The notes: generated by a model from the letters alone, not told the origin. A DNA stretch of 6,191 nt from DAOTXN01 sp034435435 (GCA_034435435.1 DAOTXN010000119.1:1-6191), one strand, 5' to 3'; numbered from the stretch's first letter, positions 1 through 5,164 are shown. Numbers and translations are program-made.

Positions 1-37
1 GCCCAAATGCGTAAAAGCGGCAAACCCAAAGCCATTC

Positions 38-104
38 GACAGGATTCACAAGATTCACAGGATGGAATTCGTGGAAAAATCCTGTAAATCCTGTAAATCT
101 TGTC
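38..104. repeat. Imperfect inverted repeat made of tandem AATCCTGT-type units
   Basis: The left arm (38-63) and right arm (79-104) are reverse complements over 26 bases with four mismatches, all transitions, around a 15-base loop. Each arm is itself a short tandem repeat (GATTCACA on the left, ATCCTGTAA on the right). No gene is recognised in bases 1-178. One frame is open from base 1 to a stop at 87, but its last part runs through the repeat, so it is not called. From memory, repeats of this wording are common intergenic debris in Chloroflexota and other environmental genomes. A transcript of either strand could fold into a long hairpin, but there is no T-run after it and I do not call it a terminator. 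Confidence 0.7.
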
Positions 105-144
105 CAAAGAGCTACCAGGGTGAGCAGTTACGAAAAAACAAAAT

Positions 145-161
145 CTTCGTGTCTTGGTGGT
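145..161 (+). repeat. Fragment of a dispersed intergenic repeat (CTTCGTGTCTTGGTGGT)
   Basis: This short stretch matches wording I recall from dispersed repeats of many environmental bacteria. It sits immediately before the ribosome binding site AAAGGA (165-170) of the first dehydrogenase, so the leader of that gene appears to be partly built from repeat debris. The identification rests on memory, because only one copy lies in the window. Confidence 0.35.
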
Positions 162-178
162 AAGAAAGGATAACAGCC

Positions 179-943
179 ATGCAACTGGCGCACAAGGTAG
201 CGCTCATCACCGGCGCGGCGTCGGGCATTGGGCGGGCCACGGCGCTGCTGTTCGCCCGCGAAGGCGCGGCGGTGGCGGTGGTTGATTTGAACGAAAGCGA
301 TGGGCAGGCCGTGGCGCAGGAAATTGTCCGCCACAGTGGGCGAGCCATCTTTGTCCGCTGCGACGTGACGCGAGCGGCGGACTGCCGACGTGCAGTGCAA
401 CGGACGGTGGACGAATTTGGCGACCTCGACATCCTGTTCAACAACGCCGGGATTATCCGCCGCGCTGGCGCGCTCGACACGACCGAAGAGGAGTGGGACC
501 GGGTGATGGCGGTCAACGTCAAATCGGTCTTTTTGATGAGCCAATACGCCGTGCCGGTGATGGCGGCGGCGGGCGGCGGGGTCATCCTCAACAGCGGGTC
601 GGGCTGGGGGCTGGTGGGCGGGCGAAACGCGCTGGCGTACTGCGCCTCCAAAGGCGCGGTGGTCAATATGACCCGCGCCATGGCGCTGGACCACGGCGGG
701 CAAAACATCCGGGTCAACTGCATCTGCCCCGGCGACACCGACACGCCCATGCTGCGCGAGGAAGCCCGGCAACTGGGCCAGCCGGACGCGCGTTTCCTGG
801 CCGAGGCGGCCGAGCGGCCTTTGCGACGCATCGGCACGCCCGACGACATCGCTCAGGCAGCCCTGTATCTCGCCAGCGACGCGGCGGCGTTTGTCACCGG
901 TAGCATCCTGGTCGTCGACGGCGGCGGGCTGGCGGGGAGGTAG
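179..943 (+). CDS. SDR family NAD(P)-dependent oxidoreductase (first of a tandem pair)
   Basis: This is a 254-residue classical short-chain dehydrogenase/reductase, a normal length for a single-domain Rossmann enzyme of the cytoplasm. The dinucleotide-binding motif TGAASGIG spans residues 11-18. Asp36 at the end of the second beta strand suggests NAD(H) rather than NADP(H). NNAG is at 88-91. The catalytic tetrad is complete: Asn113, Ser141, Tyr154 and Lys158 (YCASK). The PG motif at 184-185 and the C-terminal SILVVDGGG are also typical. The ATG at 179 is preceded by AAAGGA with an 8-base gap. The substrate cannot be read from the sequence: sugar, polyol, cyclic alcohol and 3-oxoacyl reductases all share these motifs. 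A second SDR follows 85 bases downstream on the same strand, which suggests co-transcription and perhaps consecutive oxidation steps. No convincing promoter is visible upstream. Confidence 0.95.
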   Translation: MQLAHKVALITGAASGIGRATALLFAREGAAVAVVDLNESDGQAVAQEIVRHSGRAIFVRCDVTRAADCRRAVQRTVDEFGDLDILFNNAGIIRRAGALDTTEEEWDRVMAVNVKSVFLMSQYAVPVMAAAGGGVILNSGSGWGLVGGRNALAYCASKGAVVNMTRAMALDHGGQNIRVNCICPGDTDTPMLREEARQLGQPDARFLAEAAERPLRRIGTPDDIAQAALYLASDAAAFVTGSILVVDGGGLAGR

Positions 944-1028
944 GAGATTGGGTATTGGCTTCGCCCTGAGGCTCAGCCCGAAGGGTAGATTGGTCGTTCG
1001 TCCTTCGTCTTTCGTCGTGAGGTACATT
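944..1028. repeat. Intergenic palindrome plus TCGT-rich tract between the SDR genes
   Basis: Bases 959-983 form an interrupted palindrome. CTTCG (959-963) pairs with CGAAG (979-983), two CC steps oppose each other, and CTGAG (966-970) pairs with CTCAG (972-976) around a single G. After it, 993-1018 is a run of TCGT/TTCGTC-like units. The end of this tract runs into GAGG (1019-1022), the likely ribosome binding site of the second dehydrogenase. There is no T-run after the palindrome, so readthrough from the first SDR gene is likely. The wording again resembles dispersed intergenic repeats that I associate with Chloroflexota. Confidence 0.6.
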
Positions 1029-1784
1029 ATGCGTGGATTGAGGAACAAGCGGGTGCTCATCACTGGCGCGGCGGGCGGCATCGGAACTACAACCGTGGCG
1101 CGATTTCTGGAAGAGGGCGCACGGGTCGTCGCGCTGGATTATGACCGGGCGGCGCTGAGTCGGCTAGAAGGCACGTTTCCCGCGCTGGATGGGACGCTCG
1201 TCGCCGATGTGTCTGACCCGGATGCGGTCACGCGCGCCTTTGTCGAGCTGGACGGGCTGTGGGGCGGGCTGGACGTGCTGATCAACAACGCGGGCATTAG
1301 CCTGCGTCACGCATTCCTGGACATCACGCCTGACGAGTGGCGGCAGGTGATGCGGGTCAACCTGGACGGGGTATTTTACGTGGCGCAAGCCGCCGCGCGG
1401 CGCATGCGGGCGGGCGATGGTGGGGTCATTCTCAACATGGGCTCGACCAATGGGTTGACCGGCTATCCCTACTACGCCGATTACAACGCTTCCAAAGCCG
1501 GCGTGATCGAGCTGACTCGCTCGATGGCGCTAGAGTTGGCTCCGCAAGTGCGGGTCAACGCCGTGTGCCCTGGCTTTATCCTGACCCCGATGCAAGAGGC
1601 CGAGTACACGCCCGATATGCAGCGCGCCTTTGCCGGCAAGCTGCCGCTGAACCGGCTCGGCCGGCCGGCAGACGTGGCGGCGCTGTTTGCCTTTCTGGCC
1701 TCCGACGACGCCAGCTTTATCACCGGGCAGTGTTTTGTGGTTGACGGGGGAGAGATTGCCGGGGGGTTGGCAAGCCAGCAGTGA
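1029..1784 (+). CDS. SDR family NAD(P)-dependent oxidoreductase (second of a tandem pair)
   Basis: This is a 251-residue classical SDR. The ATG at 1029 was chosen because GAGG lies 6 bases upstream and the conserved Rossmann start follows directly. The same frame is open back to 891, but that extension would overlap the previous gene and translate repeat sequence. Motifs are TGAAGGIG at 12-19, Asp37 after the second strand (suggesting NAD(H)), NNAG at 86-89, and the full catalytic tetrad Asn111, Ser139, Tyr152 and Lys156 (YNASK). PG is at 181-182 and CFVVDGGE near the C-terminus. It shares the fold and motif spacing of its upstream neighbour but differs widely elsewhere, so it is a paralogue in the broad sense and not a recent duplicate. 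The closest general label is a FabG-like or sugar-dehydrogenase-like SDR, and the substrate is unknown. It ends 21 bases from the stop of a convergent gene, and I see no hairpin terminator between them. Confidence 0.95.
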   Translation: MRGLRNKRVLITGAAGGIGTTTVARFLEEGARVVALDYDRAALSRLEGTFPALDGTLVADVSDPDAVTRAFVELDGLWGGLDVLINNAGISLRHAFLDITPDEWRQVMRVNLDGVFYVAQAAARRMRAGDGGVILNMGSTNGLTGYPYYADYNASKAGVIELTRSMALELAPQVRVNAVCPGFILTPMQEAEYTPDMQRAFAGKLPLNRLGRPADVAALFAFLASDDASFITGQCFVVDGGEIAGGLASQQ

Positions 1785-1805
1785 CCTGTAATCCCCTACA
1801 ATAAA

Positions 1806-2402
1806 CTAGGACCTGAACCTGGCCTGGTGCAACGCGACGCCAGCCCACAGCAAAAACATCCCCACCAACGTCGCCGCCAGGCTCCAAAGCGACCCACTGA
1901 ACTCCGTGCGGGTCCCGCCTCCCGTGACGGGGAGGGCGCTCAGCGGCGTCGGTGTAGGAGATGATGGCGTTGGCGATGGCGTCACGGCTTTGCCTGTCGC
2001 CGTTGCCCCACTGCCTGCTTCGCCAGACGCCCCGGCCGTGGGCGTAACGCCGCTCAACGTCGCCGTGGGTGAGGCGTCTGTACTCCCGCCGCCGGTTCCA
2101 ATGGCCGCCTCTGTCGCAGTCGGGCTTGCGGGAGCGAGCGAAGCGGTGGCGCTTGGCTCTGGCAGCGCCTGGGTGGGAGCGAGGCTGACTTTAAGGTCTG
2201 GCGTAGGTGAACGACCGGGCTGGGTGGGTACAGGCGTGGGGACCTGCGCGATAGCTCTAGCAGTGGGGGTTGACGCAATCGAAGACCACTCGACCAACGG
2301 GATCGCTGCAATAGTTCCCAACAGGAGCGTGGCAAGCAATAAAACCAGGACGCGCCGCTTTTTCTTTTTGATCTCTTCGTCGAATAGTTGCTCTTCCAGC
2401 AT
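1806..2402 (-). CDS. LPXTG-anchored Ser/Thr/Pro-rich surface protein
   Basis: This is a 198-residue protein with no recognisable folded domain but a clear surface-protein layout. A charged N-terminus (residues 1-17, with KKKKRR at 13-17) precedes a hydrophobic segment at about 18-36, and ARA at 48-50 is a possible signal peptidase site. Residues about 52-155 are low-complexity, rich in Pro, Thr, Ser, Ala and Gly, like a stalk or glycosylated spacer. The sorting signal LPVTG is at 157-161, followed by a hydrophobic segment at 171-191 and an Arg-containing tail (HQARFRS). This is the standard layout for sortase attachment to the cell wall, but no sortase gene lies in the window. The ATG at 2402 overlaps the upstream stop as TGATG, with AGGA 7 bases before it. 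A GTG one codon earlier is the alternative start. The overlap implies translational coupling with the upstream gene. If sortase is absent, it could simply be a protein with two membrane segments. Confidence 0.8.
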   Translation of the reverse strand: MLEEQLFDEEIKKKKRRVLVLLLATLLLGTIAAIPLVEWSSIASTPTARAIAQVPTPVPTQPGRSPTPDLKVSLAPTQALPEPSATASLAPASPTATEAAIGTGGGSTDASPTATLSGVTPTAGASGEAGSGATATGKAVTPSPTPSSPTPTPLSALPVTGGGTRTEFSGSLWSLAATLVGMFLLWAGVALHQARFRS

Positions 2403-2998
2403 CACGGCTTCCTCTGCGCCCAGTCGCGGGCTTGCTGGATCCAGGATTCGATGTTCACGCGCTGCCAGTTTTTCACGTCGAGCATGCGGCGCAGTTGCTC
2501 GGCCTCAGACGAAGCCAGTTGTTGGTAGGTGTTTACGCCCGCGTCGCGCAACTTCCACTGGTAGACTGGCCCGATACCCTTGATCACCGTAAGGTCGTCG
2601 GGGTGGGTGCGTTGATAGGCGTCAAATTCGCCGCGCAGGCTCTCCAGGCGAGCCTGCGTCGCTGCAGACTGGTCGCGTAGCTCGCGCAGCTCGGCGTCGC
2701 GCTGGCGTAAAAAATCGGCCAGGGTGTGTGAGGCCAGATCGTCGCTTTGTGCACGCGTCGCCGTTCCCAATACCGGCGGCGCGCTTCCCTGTTGGCTCAG
2801 GTGCAGCCTTAACTCCCGATTCTTGCGGATCGCCTCGTCGATCAGCCATTCGACGACAAAGCCGACAATCGCGCCCGCGACGACCAGCAACAAACCGATA
2901 AACAGGCCCATCGTCGCGCCGATGTTGAACGCCCAGGCAATGATAAATCCGATGGCAAATCCCAAACCAATGAGCGCCAATCCAAAAATCGCCGTCAT
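2402..2998 (-). CDS. Membrane-anchored coiled-coil protein with C-terminal helix-hairpin-helix domain
   Basis: This is a 198-residue protein starting at the ATG at 2998, six bases after a perfect AGGAGG. The frame is open further upstream to 3046, but that start has no such site. Two hydrophobic helices (about 3-24 and 28-54) form a membrane hairpin. A charged, probably coiled-coil region (about 90-130, rich in Arg, Glu, Leu and Gln) follows. Residues 134-195 form a helix-hairpin-helix domain with the hallmark LTVIKGIGP (136-144) and a second hairpin ending in WIQQARDWAQ. This matches the family annotated as predicted flap-endonuclease-like H3TH domains (COG3743 type). In nucleases and ribosome-associated proteins such domains bind nucleic acid, but no nuclease catalytic domain is present here. 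The soluble part probably faces the cytoplasm, so a membrane tether for nucleic acid or for a protein partner is plausible but inferred. It is the first gene of an operon with the LPXTG protein. Confidence 0.88.
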   Translation of the reverse strand: MTAIFGLALIGLGFAIGFIIAWAFNIGATMGLFIGLLLVVAGAIVGFVVEWLIDEAIRKNRELRLHLSQQGSAPPVLGTATRAQSDDLASHTLADFLRQRDAELRELRDQSAATQARLESLRGEFDAYQRTHPDDLTVIKGIGPVYQWKLRDAGVNTYQQLASSEAEQLRRMLDVKNWQRVNIESWIQQARDWAQRKP

Positions 2999-3004
2999 GT
3001 CCGA

Positions 3005-3010
3005 CCTCCT
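3005..3010 (-). promoter_or_regulatory. Strong ribosome binding site AGGAGG for the HhH membrane protein
   Basis: Read on the minus strand, a perfect AGGAGG lies six bases before the ATG at 2998. It decides the start in favour of the 198-residue form over the longer open frame beginning at 3046. Confidence 0.85.
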
Positions 3011-3082
3011 TTTTCTCAAGGTGTACCAGGCGGTGGATTCAGGCACGGCTGCAAAGGGGGTGGGGAGGTTCCGTCTGTGAAA

Positions 3083-3111
3083 ATCATATCATGTACTGAT
3101 GCGACGCACAA
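3083..3111 (-). promoter_or_regulatory. Probable extended -10 promoter for the HhH/LPXTG operon
   Basis: On the minus strand, TATGAT (3088-3083) has the extended -10 element TGA directly before it (3091-3089). TTGTGC (3111-3106) stands 17 bases upstream as a partial -35 box. Transcription would start near 3076, giving a leader of roughly 78 bases before the ATG at 2998. No other good candidate lies between this site and the gene. Confidence 0.5.
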
Positions 3112-3129
3112 CAGGAAAAAGGTACTTTT

Positions 3130-3155
3130 GCCCGCCGCAACTTTTCGAAGCGGGC
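3130..3155. repeat. Inverted repeat GCCCGC/GCGGGC in the divergent intergenic region
   Basis: GCCCGC (3130-3135) and GCGGGC (3150-3155) are perfect reverse complements around a 14-base loop. An alternative small hairpin, CTT-TTCG-AAG (3141-3150), lies inside. The region lies between two divergent genes and could be an operator or a leader hairpin, but nothing in the sequence distinguishes these. Confidence 0.4.
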
Positions 3156-3174
3156 TGCGTAAAGAATTACAGAC

Positions 3175-3205
3175 GAGCCAGCTATGGCTCCTCTGGAAAA
3201 AGAGG
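3175..3205 (+). repeat. Two adjacent small hairpins in the leader of the multi-unit membrane protein
   Basis: GAGCCA (3175-3180) pairs with TGGCTC (3185-3190) around the four-base loop GCTA. Immediately after, CCTCT (3190-3194) pairs with AGAGG (3201-3205). They share one base, so only one may form fully at a time. There is no T-run, so they are not called as terminators. Confidence 0.35.
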
Positions 3206-3211
3206 GATTTT

Positions 3212-3231
3212 CTACCGCAGAGAGCGCAGAG
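3212..3231 (+). repeat. Fragment of a dispersed repeat with two CGCAGAG units
   Basis: CGCAGAG occurs at 3216-3222 and 3225-3231, a 9-base period. The wording CTACCGCAGAGAGCGCAGAG is one I recall from dispersed intergenic repeats in many environmental bacteria. It stops just before the GAGGAGGAG ribosome binding site (3237-3245) of the next gene. Confidence 0.4.
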
Positions 3232-3255
3232 TTTTTGAGGAGGAGTACACGAGCA

Positions 3256-4113
3256 ATGAGAAAGCACGGATATAGCTCATTAATCTGGGGCGGCCTGCTG
3301 GTCATCCTGGGCCTGGGGTTTCTGGCCGAGAACCTGGACCTGCTGGGCGACTGGAATATGCCGGTGGGATCGCTGGTTCTGGGCGCCATCAGCTTGATGT
3401 TTCTGGCCATTTTTGCCGGCGACCGGGAGCAGTGGTGGGCGCTCATTCCCGGCCTGGTGGTGTTGGGCGTGGCGGCGGCAGTGTTTTTCGCCGAGCAGGA
3501 TTTGATTGCCGATCACGTCGTGGCGACCATCATCCTGGCGGGCGTGGGTTTGCCCTTTTTGCTGATCTTTGTCATGGACCGCAGCCATTGGTGGGCGTTG
3601 ATCCCCGGCATGACGATGAGCGGCATTGCTGTGGCCGTGCTGTTGGAAGGAACGGGGATCATCGGCGACGAGATGATCGGCGGAGTCGTCGTGGGCGGCA
3701 TTGCGCTGGGTTTTTTGTCTATCTATATGATCGATCGCAAGCAATGGTGGGCCATGATCCCTGGCGGCATATTGGGGACAATCGCTTGCCTTTTATTGAT
3801 CGCCGGCGCCGTGGACCTCTTGGTTCCGGTCATGATCATCCTCATCGGACTGCTCATGTTGCGCGGCAGTCTGGGTAACAGGCGGCGGCGCGAGCGCCGT
3901 TCCACCCCCCTACCCGGACGGTTGCCATCCATCGACGCTGGCGAATTGGACCGGGCCGCGAAAGCGAGCAAACGTGAGCGCCTGCCGACGCTGGAAGAGC
4001 AAATCGCAGCCGCCGTCGCCGAGGGTGAGAAAGGCGCTCCCCCGGCTATGATGCCTCCTGCACCCGAAATGCCAGAAGCGCCAAAAGCGCCCCTACCCCC
4101 CGATGTACCGTAG
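3256..4113 (+). CDS. Polytopic membrane protein of four two-helix repeat units, with DRxxWWA(L/M)IPG motifs
   Basis: This is a 285-residue protein. The ATG at 3256 was chosen because GAGGAGGAG (3237-3245) lies ten bases upstream. The longer frame from 3184 would translate repeat debris. DREQWWALIPG (56-66), DRSHWWALIPG (108-118) and DRKQWWAMIPG (160-170) recur at exactly 52-residue intervals. A degenerate first unit begins near residue 9 (LIWGGLLVILG). Each unit holds two hydrophobic helices, giving about eight in all: roughly 8-24, 38-54, 62-79, 88-105, 114-131, 141-158, 166-184 and 188-204. The basic N-terminus and the NRRRRERR stretch (208-215) place both ends in the cytoplasm, which also puts the DRxxWW loops there. 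Residues 216-285 form a soluble tail ending in a Pro/Ala-rich segment. The two-helix units resemble LiaI/LiaF-like membrane hairpins, but the function is unknown. AGGAT/ATCCT (4114-4133) after the stop is too weak to call a terminator. Confidence 0.88.
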   Translation: MRKHGYSSLIWGGLLVILGLGFLAENLDLLGDWNMPVGSLVLGAISLMFLAIFAGDREQWWALIPGLVVLGVAAAVFFAEQDLIADHVVATIILAGVGLPFLLIFVMDRSHWWALIPGMTMSGIAVAVLLEGTGIIGDEMIGGVVVGGIALGFLSIYMIDRKQWWAMIPGGILGTIACLLLIAGAVDLLVPVMIILIGLLMLRGSLGNRRRRERRSTPLPGRLPSIDAGELDRAAKASKRERLPTLEEQIAAAVAEGEKGAPPAMMPPAPEMPEAPKAPLPPDVP

Positions 4114-4159
4114 AGGATCGGCCAAAGCATCCTGGAGCAAGTGATCGAATCGAGCAGGA

Positions 4160-4188
4160 TTTTCAAAAAGGGTGTTATGGGGTATAAT
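4160..4188 (+). promoter_or_regulatory. Strong sigma70-type promoter with a very short leader
   Basis: A perfect TATAAT lies at 4183-4188, and TTTTCA (four of six matches to TTGACA) lies at 4160-4165 with an optimal 17-base spacer. Transcription would begin near 4195, beside or within the AGGAG ribosome binding site (4196-4200) that precedes the ATG at 4209. The leader is therefore only about 14 bases. It gives the coiled-coil gene its own transcription start, independent of the gene before it. Confidence 0.7.
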
Positions 4189-4208
4189 AACTGGCAGGAG
4201 AGACACCC

Positions 4209-5096
4209 ATGAGCTACGTTTCCCTGGTTCAGGACTTGCCCCAAGAATTTCAACTGCCTATGCTCAGGCTGATCGAGGCAGTAGACAAAGACCTGCGCGA
4301 CAAACTGGCCGTGCGTCGCCAGGACTTTGACGAGCTGCGAGAGACCGTTCACGAACTGGCCGAGGCGCAAAAGCGCACCGAAGGGCGCTTGGATCGCCTG
4401 GAAGTCGTCGTGGCCAAACTGGCCGAGGCCCAAAAGCGCACAGAGCAACGGGTGGCGGAGTTGGTCAAGGCCCAAGAGCGCACCGAACTGCAGGTGGCGG
4501 AGCTGGTCAAGGCCCAAGAGCGCACCGAACAGCAGGTGGCGGAGCTGATCAAGGCCCAGGAGCGCACCGAGCAAGCGGTTACTCAGCTCCTGACCTTCCA
4601 GACCCGTGCGGAAAAGTTGCTGCAAAGGCTCGAAACCCGCCAGAATGTGCTGTGGGGGGATCAACTGGAGCGCCGATACCGGGAAAAAGCTTATGCTTAC
4701 CTTGGGCATATCTTGCGCAGGGTGCGGACGGTCGCCTGGCAAGATATTGAGGCCGTGTTGGAAGAACACCTCTCGGCGGATGAAATGGCAGACCTGTTGC
4801 TCCTGGACGTGCTGGTGCGCGGTCTGGCCCATCGCCAGCCCGATGCGCCCGAAGTATGGCTGGCGATAGAGGTGTCGGGCGTGGTTGACCGCAGTGACGT
4901 GGAACGGGCCAGGCGGCGAGCGGCGCTTTTGCGCAAGATCGGTTACACCGTCGTCCCTGCAGTGGCCGGCGCAGAGGCCACTGCAGGCGGCACGCGAGCG
5001 GCCCGGGAAGGCCACGTTTTATTGATGCAAGACGGACGCCGGCAATTCTGGGAGGAAGCGCTGGCCGAGGCGTTGTCTGGACAGGCCGGCGGCTAG
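4209..5096 (+). CDS. Coiled-coil protein with C-terminal PD-(D/E)XK-like domain
   Basis: This is a 295-residue soluble protein with AGGAG eight bases before its ATG. Residues about 20-140 are a long coiled coil. Its core phrase AQ(K/E)RTE recurs at 53, 74, 88, 102 and 116, so the spacing is 21 and then three times 14 residues, i.e. whole heptads. Residues about 145-295 resemble the restriction-endonuclease-like fold seen in proteins annotated as DUF3782 or coiled-coil PD-(D/E)XK proteins (COG5493-like). They include a helix with Glu154 (GDQLERRYREKA), Asp200 in LLLLDVLVRG, and the strand WLAIEVSGVVDRSDVERA. The expected E-x-K is E221-V-S223, so the usual lysine is missing. The domain may be a degraded nuclease, or a variant with its lysine elsewhere. 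It has its own promoter and terminator, so it appears monocistronic. From memory, such proteins occur in many copies per genome in Chloroflexota and cyanobacteria. The biological role is unknown. Confidence 0.85.
   Translation: MSYVSLVQDLPQEFQLPMLRLIEAVDKDLRDKLAVRRQDFDELRETVHELAEAQKRTEGRLDRLEVVVAKLAEAQKRTEQRVAELVKAQERTELQVAELVKAQERTEQQVAELIKAQERTEQAVTQLLTFQTRAEKLLQRLETRQNVLWGDQLERRYREKAYAYLGHILRRVRTVAWQDIEAVLEEHLSADEMADLLLLDVLVRGLAHRQPDAPEVWLAIEVSGVVDRSDVERARRRAALLRKIGYTVVPAVAGAEATAGGTRAAREGHVLLMQDGRRQFWEEALAEALSGQAGG
4410..4577 (+). repeat. Four tandem 42-bp repeats encoding two-heptad coiled-coil units
   Basis: Units at 4410-4451, 4452-4493, 4494-4535 and 4536-4577 each begin GTGGC and encode 14 residues of the form V-A-x-L-x-x-A-Q-x-R-T-E-x-x. 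The last three are nearly identical at the DNA level. The first differs more (AAACTGGCCGAGGCC in place of GAGTTGGTCAAGGCC). Near-identity of the DNA suggests recent unit duplication, so copy number may vary between strains. The period keeps both reading frame and heptad register. Confidence 0.9.
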
Positions 5097-5164
5097 ATCG
5101 CCCACCCTTGCCGGCGAGAGATAGAACGCAGGTCACAGATGATCCCCTGTCCGTAACCGAAATA

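Noticed and set aside
1..87. A frame open from base 1 that could be the tail of an upstream gene (reads AQMRKSGKPKA... to a stop at 87).
   Set aside because: Most of it translates the inverted repeat, and the remaining dozen residues match nothing I recognise. It cannot be told from chance.
38..104. CRISPR array, because of short repeated units near the left end.
   Set aside because: The units are about 9 bases with no spacers between them, and no cas gene is present.
891..1028. Extended N-terminus of the second dehydrogenase starting at 891.
   Set aside because: It overlaps the previous gene and would translate the palindrome and TCGT tract. The ATG at 1029 has GAGG in place and puts the Rossmann motif at the normal position.
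128..1081. Long minus-strand frame opposite the first dehydrogenase (317 codons), and a second one at 112-849.
   Set aside because: Both lie opposite a complete SDR gene with all family motifs, and their products are low-complexity Arg/Pro/Ala-rich. They are shadows of GC-rich coding DNA.
4114..4133. AGGAT/ATCCT inverted repeat just after the membrane-protein gene as a terminator.
   Set aside because: The stem is only five pairs with a ten-base loop, and no T-run follows.
3723..5015. 430-codon minus-strand frame with a repeated GALLGLDQLRH phrase.
   Set aside because: It spans the end of one plus-strand gene, a strong plus-strand promoter and most of the next gene. The repeated phrase is only the antisense of the 42-bp coiled-coil repeats.
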